Source: LMUY01 sp965199555
GTDB lineage: Bacteria; Pseudomonadota; Alphaproteobacteria; Acetobacterales; Acetobacteraceae
Assembly: GCA_965199555.1 (NCBI GenBank)
Contig: CBDASJ010000026.1
Location: 1 to 64,000 of the forward strand
Length of the DNA stretch: 64,000 bases
Direction of reading: 5' to 3'
Positions 32,672 through 40,217 of the stretch are shown piece by piece (positions within the stretch are counted from its first letter, which is position 1; every line of letters begins with the position of its first letter). The notes beneath the pieces were generated by a model that was given only the letters and a program-made list of their open reading frames with translations, did no database searches and had not been told where the DNA came from. A program made the position numbers and the translations under genes.

Positions 32672-34216
32672 ATGCGCCTGCTTTCTTTGCGCGCCGCGGC
32701 GCTGGCCACCGCGTTGTCGCCGATCGTCTTGCCCGGGGTGGCGGTGGTGGCGCCGTTCACCGTGTCGGTCGCGCAGGCCCGTGGCGCGCCCGACAGCTTC
32801 GCCGACCTGGCGGCGTCCTTGGCACCGGCCGTGGTCAACATCTCCTCCCAGCAGGCGGTGCAGGCAAAGGCCGATCGCCCCGGCGGCTCCAACGAGCCGC
32901 AATTTCCACAGGGCTCCCCGTTCGAACAGTTCTTCCACGACTTCATGGAGCGTCACGGTGCACCCGGTGGGCAGAACCGCGGCGACAATGACGGCGGCGG
33001 CAACGAGCCGCGGCGCGGCGTGGCATTGGGGTCCGGCTTCATCATCGACCCGACCGGCTTCATCGTCACCAACAACCACGTGATCGAAGGGGCGGACGAG
33101 ATCACCGTCACCCTGCATGACGGCACGTCGATGAAGGCCAAGCTGATCGGCCACGACGACCGCACGGACGTGGCGCTGCTGAAGGTGGAAAGCGACACGC
33201 CGTTGCCCGCGGTGCCGTTTGCCGACAGCGACACCGCCCGCGTGGGTGACTGGGTGCTGGCGATCGGCAACCCGTTCGGGCTGGGCGGCTCGGTTACCGC
33301 CGGCATCGTCAGTGCCCGGGGCCGGGATATCCGGCAGGGCCCCTATGACGATTTCATCCAGACCGATGCGGCGATCAATCGCGGCAACTCCGGTGGCCCG
33401 CTGTTCAACATGGACGGCCAGGTGATCGGCATCAACACGGCGATCTACTCGCCGTCCGGCGGCTCCATCGGCATCGGCTTCTCCATCCCGTCCAACATGG
33501 CCAAGCAGGTGGTCGCCCAGTTGCGCAATTTTGGCCATGCCAAGCGCGGTTGGTTGGGCGTGCAGATCCAGCAGGTGACGCCGGACATCGCCGACGGCTT
33601 GGGCCTGCACCCGGCACGCGGCGCCATGGTGGCGAGCGTGACGGAAGATGGGCCGGCGGCGAAGTCGCAAATCCACGGCGGCGACGTGATCCTCAAGTTC
33701 AACGGCATGGACGTGAAGGAGATGCGGACCCTGCCCCGCGTCGTCGCGGAGACCGAGATCGGCAAGCAGGTGCCGGTCGTGGTATGGCGTGACGGCAAGG
33801 AGTTGACCCTGCAAGCGTCGATTGCCGAGTTGCCGGACGACGTGCAGAAGGCCAGCGCCACCCCTGCCCAGGCGCCGACGAAGCCGGCTGACACGGCGAC
33901 GGCGATCACCGGGCTGGGCATGAAGCTGTCGGCGATCACGAGCGAACTGCGCACGAAATACTCGATCGGCGCCGACCAGAAAGGCGTCGTGGTGACCGAC
34001 ATCACCGCCAACAGCCCGGCCGCGGCACGCGGCTTGAAGGCCGGCGACGTGGTGGTCGAGGTTCAGCAGGAAAGCGTGTCCACGGCGCAGGACGTCGAGG
34101 ACCGGGTGCAGAAATACCGCAAGATGGGCCGCAAAACCGTGCTGATGCTGGTGCAGAACAGCGACGGTCTGCGCTGGGTGCCCGTCGCCCTGACCAGCGA
34201 CAACAAGGGCGGCTAA
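32672..34216 (+). CDS. Periplasmic serine endoprotease, DegP/HtrA family
   Basis: 514 residues. A long N-terminal signal region (about 1-36) leads to a trypsin-like domain with the triad His136 (VTNNHVIEG), Asp166 (DRTDVALLK) and Ser240 (NRGNSGGPLF), then two PDZ domains (about 285-375 and 415-505). It degrades or refolds damaged envelope proteins. ATG 32672 is preceded by AGGGG; a 9-residue longer start at 32645 exists. A stem-loop encloses its stop codon, and repeats follow. Confidence 0.94.
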   Translation: MRLLSLRAAALATALSPIVLPGVAVVAPFTVSVAQARGAPDSFADLAASLAPAVVNISSQQAVQAKADRPGGSNEPQFPQGSPFEQFFHDFMERHGAPGGQNRGDNDGGGNEPRRGVALGSGFIIDPTGFIVTNNHVIEGADEITVTLHDGTSMKAKLIGHDDRTDVALLKVESDTPLPAVPFADSDTARVGDWVLAIGNPFGLGGSVTAGIVSARGRDIRQGPYDDFIQTDAAINRGNSGGPLFNMDGQVIGINTAIYSPSGGSIGIGFSIPSNMAKQVVAQLRNFGHAKRGWLGVQIQQVTPDIADGLGLHPARGAMVASVTEDGPAAKSQIHGGDVILKFNGMDVKEMRTLPRVVAETEIGKQVPVVVWRDGKELTLQASIAELPDDVQKASATPAQAPTKPADTATAITGLGMKLSAITSELRTKYSIGADQKGVVVTDITANSPAAARGLKAGDVVVEVQQESVSTAQDVEDRVQKYRKMGRKTVLMLVQNSDGLRWVPVALTSDNKGG

Positions 34217-34223
34217 AGCCGCC
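34208..34223 (+). terminator. Hairpin enclosing the degP-type gene stop codon
   Basis: GGCGGC-TAAA-GCCGCC: a perfect six-pair GC stem whose loop contains the TAA stop. It is followed by TTCGCCC rather than a T-run, so it may work as a weak terminator together with the repeats just downstream. Confidence 0.45.
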
Positions 34224-34232
34224 TTCGCCCAC

Positions 34233-34325
34233 ACCCTCCTCAAGCCCTCTCCCCCTGGGAGAGGGTTGCGCCCGTCAACTCCGTCGCCTGACCCTCACCC
34301 TGCCCTTTCCCAAAGGGAGAGGGTT
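34233..34325. repeat. Two CCCTCTCCC-type hairpin repeats, same orientation
   Basis: First unit GCCCTCTCCCCCTGGGAGAGGG at 34244-34265; second unit ACCCTCACCCTG followed by CCCTTTCCCAAAGGGAGAGGG at 34291-34323. Both lie in the same orientation between the convergent protease gene and minE, a good place for bidirectional termination. Confidence 0.7.
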
Positions 34326-34346
34326 GCTACGACGGCCGCGGTGCCG

Positions 34347-34616
34347 CTAGCCGTAGCGCTCCCGCACCTCATCCTCGCCGGGCATCTCCACGTCGATTTC
34401 CAGTGTCGACACCGACTCTCCACGCTCGAGGTTCACCTTCACCTTGTCGCGGTCGATCGCGATGTGCTTGGCGATGACGCGGATGATCTCCTCCTGCAAG
34501 GTCGCCGCGAGGTCGCTGCCGCCTACGAACGCGCGCTCGTGCGACAGCAGGATTTGCAGCCGATCCCGCGCCACCGGCGCGCTGCTGCGACGGGAAAATA
34601 GCCCGAACAAGCTCAT
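34347..34616 (-). CDS. minE: Cell division topological specificity factor MinE
   Basis: 89 residues. The N-terminal amphipathic MSLFGLFSRR membrane-targeting segment, the MinD-binding ARDRLQILLSHER helix, and the dimerisation domain IIRVIAKHIAIDRDKVKVNLE are all present. It releases MinD from the membrane and drives Min oscillation so that division occurs at mid-cell. ATG overlaps the minD stop by four bases; order minC-minD-minE is the classic operon. Confidence 0.96.
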   Translation of the reverse strand: MSLFGLFSRRSSAPVARDRLQILLSHERAFVGGSDLAATLQEEIIRVIAKHIAIDRDKVKVNLERGESVSTLEIDVEMPGEDEVRERYG

Positions 34617-35428
34617 GCCACCCTCCGCCCGAACAGCCGCCCAAGCAGCCCGCTCTTGTCGCTGTGCACCGTCATCGGCAGCGATTCCCCGCGCAGCCGC
34701 TTTGCCGCGTCGAAATACGCCCGCGCCGGCGCCGAGGCCGGGCTGCTCAACGTCACGGGGGAGCCGAGGTTGGAGGCTTTCAGCACCTCCTCGCTGTCGG
34801 GGATGATGCCCAGCAACGGGATGGACAGGATTTCCAGCACGTCGTCCGTTTTCAGCATGTCGCCACGTTCTGCCCGCACCGGATCGAACCGGGTCAGCAG
34901 CAACTGCTTTTCCATCCGCTCGCCGCGCTCCGCCTTCATCGTCTTGCTGTCCAGCAGGCCGATGATGCGGTCCGAGTCGCGCACGGAGGACACTTCGGGG
35001 TTCGTCACCACGACGGCTCGGTCGGCGAACTTCATCGCCAGCGCGGCGCCCTTTTCGATGCCCGCCGGGCTGTCACAGATCACCCAATCGAACTTCTCGC
35101 GCAGCTCGCCGATGACGCGCTCGACGCCATCCTCGCTCAGCGCGTCCTTGTCCCGGGTCTGCGACGCGGCCAGCAGCGACAGCGTTTCCACCCGCTTGTC
35201 GCGGATCAGCGCCTGCGCCAGCTTGGCGTCGCCCTGCACCACGTTGATCAGGTCGAACACCACCCGGCGCTCCGCCCCCATGATCAGGTCGAGGTTGCGC
35301 AGGCCCACGTCGAAGTCGACGATCACCACCTTCTGCCCGGACTGCGCCAAAGCCACACCCAAGGAGGCGGTGGACGTCGTCTTACCCACCCCGCCCTTGC
35401 CGGATGTTACGACCAGCACCTCCGCCAT
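34613..35428 (-). CDS. minD: Septum site-determining ATPase MinD
   Basis: 271 residues. The deviant Walker A GKGGVGKTT is at 10-18, VDFDVGLRNLDLIMG and VICDSPAGIEKGA mark the ATPase, and the C-terminal amphipathic membrane helix is LLGRLFGRR. It recruits MinC to the membrane and is displaced by MinE. The ATG at 35428 (MAEVLVV) is preferred over 35443 by alignment to the family. Confidence 0.96.
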   Translation of the reverse strand: MAEVLVVTSGKGGVGKTTSTASLGVALAQSGQKVVIVDFDVGLRNLDLIMGAERRVVFDLINVVQGDAKLAQALIRDKRVETLSLLAASQTRDKDALSEDGVERVIGELREKFDWVICDSPAGIEKGAALAMKFADRAVVVTNPEVSSVRDSDRIIGLLDSKTMKAERGERMEKQLLLTRFDPVRAERGDMLKTDDVLEILSIPLLGIIPDSEEVLKASNLGSPVTLSSPASAPARAYFDAAKRLRGESLPMTVHSDKSGLLGRLFGRRVA

Positions 35429-35455
35429 CGCGCTCTCCCCCAAACCAGTTGCAGC

Positions 35456-36172
35456 CTACGACATGACCGCCATGACGATCGCGTCCCCGTCCAGCGTGGC
35501 ATGCACCGGCTTGCCGCGCATCTGCGGCGGCATGTCGTCCGCCACCTTGTAGACGCCGTGGATGGCGATCAATTCCGCTTCCATGCGGCGGCAGAACACG
35601 CCGGCGCCCGCCTGGGTGGCGAATCCGGCGATCACCCGCCCCCGCAGCGTGCCATAGACATGCACCGACCCGCCGGCAATGACTTCCGCACCCGACGCGA
35701 CCGAGCCGAGCACCGTGACGTCACCCCGCTCAAAGAACACCGTCTGTCCGGAGCGGATCGGCCCCTGCAACAGCAGGGAGTTCGGTTCCGGCACCGGCGG
35801 GGTGTCAGGCTCGTCCTCCACGACCTCGATGAAGCGGTCCGCCCGGCCGTTGGTGGCGATCGGCGGCCGGCCCCAGATGTCGCTGTCGGTCCAGCCGGGC
35901 GGCGCGCCTTCCACCCCGATGATGCGGATGTCGCGCTTTTCCAGCTCGGCCACCAGGGCTTCCAACTCACCGCCATGGTCCGCCAGTGCCGACATGTCGA
36001 CGATCACCGGCCGCCCCTCGAAAAACGTGGGCGCCCGCTGCATCTGCCCGGCAAGCGCAGCCAGCCAATCCTCGATGGGCCATTCCGGCATCAAGACGAG
36101 CGCCACGAAGGAGCGTCCCTTGATCCGGATCGAACTCTTGGGGGCACCGGACACTTGCGGTCGCGACTCCAT
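35456..36172 (-). CDS. minC: Septum site-determining protein MinC
   Basis: 238 residues. The N-terminal FtsZ-inhibiting domain (IRIKGRSFVALVLM, PTFFEGRPVIVDMSAL) is followed by the C-terminal beta-helix with RSGQTVFFERGDVTVLGSVASGAEVIAGGSVHVYGTLRG. It blocks FtsZ assembly near the poles. The ATG at 36172 matches the family length but has no good ribosome site; a GTG/ATG-like start at 36217 would add 15 residues. 27 bases separate it from minD. Confidence 0.94.
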   Translation of the reverse strand: MESRPQVSGAPKSSIRIKGRSFVALVLMPEWPIEDWLAALAGQMQRAPTFFEGRPVIVDMSALADHGGELEALVAELEKRDIRIIGVEGAPPGWTDSDIWGRPPIATNGRADRFIEVVEDEPDTPPVPEPNSLLLQGPIRSGQTVFFERGDVTVLGSVASGAEVIAGGSVHVYGTLRGRVIAGFATQAGAGVFCRRMEAELIAIHGVYKVADDMPPQMRGKPVHATLDGDAIVMAVMS

Positions 36173-36224
36173 CGGGGTTGCGGTACTGTTGGGGCAACCG
36201 CTCCCCGATGCAATCACGCGGCGC

Positions 36225-37529
36225 CTAGCTCGTGATGCGGGACGCCTTCTTGGTGTCGCGCATGGTCGCGTAGACGATCAGCGACAGGAAGATCAGCACG
36301 GTCACGTACCAGTAGAACCAGTCCTCGTGCCCGCTCGCCTTCAACTGCAACGCGATCAGCGGCGCGGTGCCGCCGAACACGGACGCGGCCAGCGCGTAGG
36401 GCAGCCCCACGCCGAGCGCCCGGATGCCGGCCGGAAACAGCTCCGCCTTTACCACGGCGTTGATCGAGGTGTAGCCGGACACGATCACCAGCGCCGCCAG
36501 CACAAGCCATAGCGCCCCCATGTAGCTGTGCGTGCCGCCCAGCGCCCGCAGGATCGGCACCGTGCACAGCGTGCCGAGGATGCCGAACCACAGCAGCACC
36601 GGCTTGCGCCCGATCAGGTCGCTGATGAAGCCGAACAGCGGCTGCATGGCGGCGAACAGGAACAGGGTGATGAAGGAGATCTGCGCCACCCAGCCCGGGT
36701 CGAGCTTCAGCGTATTCGACAGGTAGGTCGGCATGTAGCTGCTGAAGGTGTAGAACGCGGTGGTGCCGCCCATGGTGAGGCCGAACACCAGGAACAGCTC
36801 GCGCGGATGCTGCGCCAGCTCCCGGAAGATGTTGCGGCGCGGCTCCGCCGAGGCCCGCTTGAAGTCCTCGGTTTCCGGCAAATGCCGCCGCAGATACAGC
36901 CCGTACAAGGCGCAGGCCGCGCCGATCACGAACGGGATGCGCCATCCCCAGTCACCCAACTGCGCCTGCGTCATCGCCTGCTGCATCACCAGCAGCACCA
37001 GCGCCGCCAGCACCTGGCCGCCGATCAGGGTGACATACTGGAAGGAGCTGTAGAAGCCGCGCCATTTCGACCCGGCCATCTCGCTCAGATACGTGGCCGA
37101 GGACGCATACTCGCCGCCCAGTGACACGCCCTGCAGCAGCCGCGCCAGCAGCAGCAGCAGCGGCGCGGCCACGCCGACCTGCGCATAGGTCGGCAGCACC
37201 GCGACCAGCGCCGACCCGGCGCACATCAGCAGGACGGACAGCGTCAGCGCCGCGCGGCGGCCGCGACGGTCGGCATAGTAGCCGAGGATCAGCCCGCCGA
37301 CCGGCCGGATAAAGAAGCCCACGGCGTAGATGCCGAACACGGTGATGAACTGCACCGTCGGGTCGTTGCTGGCGGTGAACAGCTTGGCGAAATACACCGC
37401 GAAGGAGTTGTAGACGTAGAAATCGTACCACTCGATCAGGTTGCCGATCGAGCCGCCGAAGATCGCGCGCAGGCGACGCCCCACCTCGCTGGCACTCTCG
37501 TTGGGGCCGCCGTTCCGCATCGCATCCAT
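36225..37529 (-). CDS. MFS metabolite:H+ symporter (KgtP/ShiA-like)
   Basis: 434 residues with 12 predicted membrane helices. The N-terminal GGSIGNLIEWYDFYVYNSFA, the loop motif GYYADRRGRRAAL between helices 2 and 3, and LLQGVSLGGEYASSATYLSE mark the metabolite:H+ symporter family that takes up alpha-ketoglutarate, shikimate, proline/betaine or dicarboxylates. The ATG at 37529 follows GGAGGAG. Specificity is not resolved. It is divergent from mutS with 108 bases between. Confidence 0.88.
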   Translation of the reverse strand: MDAMRNGGPNESASEVGRRLRAIFGGSIGNLIEWYDFYVYNSFAVYFAKLFTASNDPTVQFITVFGIYAVGFFIRPVGGLILGYYADRRGRRAALTLSVLLMCAGSALVAVLPTYAQVGVAAPLLLLLARLLQGVSLGGEYASSATYLSEMAGSKWRGFYSSFQYVTLIGGQVLAALVLLVMQQAMTQAQLGDWGWRIPFVIGAACALYGLYLRRHLPETEDFKRASAEPRRNIFRELAQHPRELFLVFGLTMGGTTAFYTFSSYMPTYLSNTLKLDPGWVAQISFITLFLFAAMQPLFGFISDLIGRKPVLLWFGILGTLCTVPILRALGGTHSYMGALWLVLAALVIVSGYTSINAVVKAELFPAGIRALGVGLPYALAASVFGGTAPLIALQLKASGHEDWFYWYVTVLIFLSLIVYATMRDTKKASRITS

Positions 37530-37637
37530 TGTTCGGACTCCTCCTCGCCAGCGAAACAATGGCCGCTGGGTTTGGCGGTGTCGATGCTCCCCGTTGCGGC
37601 CTTCCGTCCGGCCCGGCGCCAGTGTAACGCCAATGCC

Positions 37638-40217
37638 ATGGCCGCCTCCCCCGTGATCGCCCAGTGGCTCGCCGCCAAGGAGCAGCAGCCGGATGCGCTG
37701 TTGTTTTTCCGCATGGGGGATTTCTACGAGCTGTTCTTCGGCGACGCCGAGTTGGCGGCGGCGGCGCTCGGCATCGCCCTGACCGCGCGCGGCGAGCACG
37801 AAGGCAAGCCGATCCCGATGTGCGGCGTGCCGATGCACGCGGCGGACGGCTACCTCGCGCGGCTGATCCGCCGCGGCTTCCGCGTTGCCGTGGCCGAGCA
37901 GATGGAGGCCGCCGCCGCGCGGGTCGGCAAGGCCCCGTTGAAGCGGGAGATCGTGCGCCTGGTGACACCGGGCACGCTGACGGAGGAGTCGCTGCTGGAA
38001 GGCGGCCGGCCCAACCTGCTGCTCGGCCTGGCACGGGCCGGTCGGGAGGTGGGGGCGGCCTGGGTCGACATCTCCACCGGGCTGTTCGAGACGGAGGCCG
38101 TGGCCGATCTGCCGGCCCTGCTCGGCCGGCTGGACCCGGCGGAAATCCTGGCGCCGGCCGACCTCGCGCTGGGGGACCACGACGCCCGGCGTGCGCCGGA
38201 CACGCTGCCCCCGCCGCCCTTGGCCGCGCGCGCCCGGGTGGCGGCGCATTTTGAGGCGAGCACGTTGGACGGGTTCGGCGCCTTCAGCGATGCCGAGGCG
38301 ATGGCGGCGGCCCTGGTGCTCGCCTACGTGGCGGCGACGCAGGCCGGCCACATGCCCGCGCTGTCGCCGCCGGCGCGCAACGACGGCGACGGCACGCTGG
38401 CGATGGATGCCGCGACCCGCGCCAGCCTGGAGATCACCCGTGCGCGGGACGGCAGCGCCGAGCACACCCTGCTGGCCGCGGTGGACCGCACGCTGACGGC
38501 ACCGGGCGCCCGGCTGCTGGCCGGCTGGCTGGCCGCCCCGTTGACGGACCCGGCGGCGATCACTGCGCGGCAGGATGCGTGGGTCGGCTTGCTGGCCGAT
38601 CCCGTTGCCGGCCCGGCGTTGCGCGGCGTGCTGCGCGGCGCACCCGACGCCACGCGGGCACTTGGCCGGCTGTCCGTCGGCCGCGGCGGCCCGCGCGACC
38701 TGCTGGCGGTGCGCCAGGTGATCGCCGTCGCGTCCGAGGCAGCGGCCCTCCTGCCCGGCGAGACGACGAGCCCTTTCCCCGAGAGAGACAAAGGCGGGGT
38801 GCTGCGGGGCTTGGCCCACGACCTTCAGCTTGACTCGGCCCTAGGGGAGCGCCTGCACGCGGCGCTGGCGTCCGCACCGCCGCTGCGGCTGGAAGACGGC
38901 GGGGCGATCGCCGAAGGGTTCGACGGCGAGTTGGACGCCGAGCGGCGCCTGCGGGACGACAGCCGCCGCGTGATCACCGGCCTGCAACTGGAGTACGCGC
39001 AGCGCTACGGCGTTGCTTCGTTGAAGATCCGCCATCACGCGCAACTCGGCTACGTCATGGAGGTCCCGGCCGCCGCGGCAGAGTCGTTGCGTGCCCGGCC
39101 GGAGCTGAGCCTGCGCCAATCCATGGCCAACGCCGCCCGCTTCACCAACCCGGAGCTGGCCGAACTCGACCGCCGGATCAACGAGGCGGCCGGCCGGGCT
39201 GCGGCGCGGGAAGCGTTGGTATTCGCCGCATTGGTAGCGGAGGTGTTGGCGGCAGCGCAGCCTTTGCGCCGTGCCGCCGCCGCGCTGGCCACGCTGGACG
39301 TGCTGCAAGGCTGCGCCCGGCTTGCGGAGCCGGGTAACTGGTGCCGCCCCACCGTGACCGCGGACGCCGCGTTCAGCATCGCCGCGGCGCGCCACCCGGT
39401 GGTGGAGGCGGCCCTGCCCGCCGGCACGCCGTTCCAGCCCAACGATTGCGACCTGTCCCCAGCCCGGCGCATCCTGCTGCTCACCGGGCCGAACATGGCG
39501 GGCAAGTCCACCTTCCTGCGGCAGAACGCCCTGCTGGTGATCCTGGCGCAAGCCGGGCTGCCGGTGCCGGCCGCCAGCGCGCGGATCGGCGTGGCGGACC
39601 GCCTGTTCAGCCGGGTCGGCGCGGCCGATGACCTCGCGCGCGGACGGTCCACCTTCATGACGGAGATGACGGAAACCGCCGCCATCCTCAACCAGGCCGG
39701 GCCACGCAGCCTGGTGGTGGTGGACGAGATCGGGCGCGGCACCGCCACCCTGGACGGGCTGGCGATCGCCTGGGCGGTGCTGGAAGCGCTGCACTCACAC
39801 ATCCGCTGCCGGACCTTGTTCGCGACGCATTTCCACGAGCTGGCGGGGCTGGGCCAAGCCTTGCCGCAGATGTGCCCGCACGCGATGCGGGTGCGGGAAT
39901 GGAAGAACGAGATCGTGTTCCTGCACGAGGTCGGCGAAGGCGCCGCGGGCCGGTCCTGGGGCGTCCACGTCGCCAAGCTGGCCGGCATCCCGCCTGCCAC
40001 GGTGCGCCGCGCCGCCGGGCTGCTAGCGTCGCTGGAACGCAGCAGCGCCACCGGGCCGGACCTGCCGCTGTTCGCCGCCCTGCCCGCCGCGGCGCCGGCG
40101 CCCGACCGGCTGCGCGCCGCGCTGGACGGCATCGAGCCGGATCAACTCTCACCCCGTGAGGCACTGGAAGCGCTGTATCAATTGAAGTCGCTCGCGCTAT
40201 CATCGGCGGAATGCTGA
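37638..40217 (+). CDS. mutS: DNA mismatch repair ATPase MutS
   Basis: 859 residues. The mismatch-reading motif DALLFFRMGDFYELFF with its Phe-X-Glu lies near residue 20-36; the ATPase has Walker A GPNMAGKST (about 617-625), DDLARGRSTFMTEM and Walker B VVVDEIGRGTATLDG, then LFATHFHEL. It recognises mispairs and recruits MutL. The ATG at 37638 is the family start; 22 extra residues upstream are not conserved. It overlaps glnD by seven bases. Confidence 0.96.
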   Translation: MAASPVIAQWLAAKEQQPDALLFFRMGDFYELFFGDAELAAAALGIALTARGEHEGKPIPMCGVPMHAADGYLARLIRRGFRVAVAEQMEAAAARVGKAPLKREIVRLVTPGTLTEESLLEGGRPNLLLGLARAGREVGAAWVDISTGLFETEAVADLPALLGRLDPAEILAPADLALGDHDARRAPDTLPPPPLAARARVAAHFEASTLDGFGAFSDAEAMAAALVLAYVAATQAGHMPALSPPARNDGDGTLAMDAATRASLEITRARDGSAEHTLLAAVDRTLTAPGARLLAGWLAAPLTDPAAITARQDAWVGLLADPVAGPALRGVLRGAPDATRALGRLSVGRGGPRDLLAVRQVIAVASEAAALLPGETTSPFPERDKGGVLRGLAHDLQLDSALGERLHAALASAPPLRLEDGGAIAEGFDGELDAERRLRDDSRRVITGLQLEYAQRYGVASLKIRHHAQLGYVMEVPAAAAESLRARPELSLRQSMANAARFTNPELAELDRRINEAAGRAAAREALVFAALVAEVLAAAQPLRRAAAALATLDVLQGCARLAEPGNWCRPTVTADAAFSIAAARHPVVEAALPAGTPFQPNDCDLSPARRILLLTGPNMAGKSTFLRQNALLVILAQAGLPVPAASARIGVADRLFSRVGAADDLARGRSTFMTEMTETAAILNQAGPRSLVVVDEIGRGTATLDGLAIAWAVLEALHSHIRCRTLFATHFHELAGLGQALPQMCPHAMRVREWKNEIVFLHEVGEGAAGRSWGVHVAKLAGIPPATVRRAAGLLASLERSSATGPDLPLFAALPAAAPAPDRLRAALDGIEPDQLSPREALEALYQLKSLALSSAEC

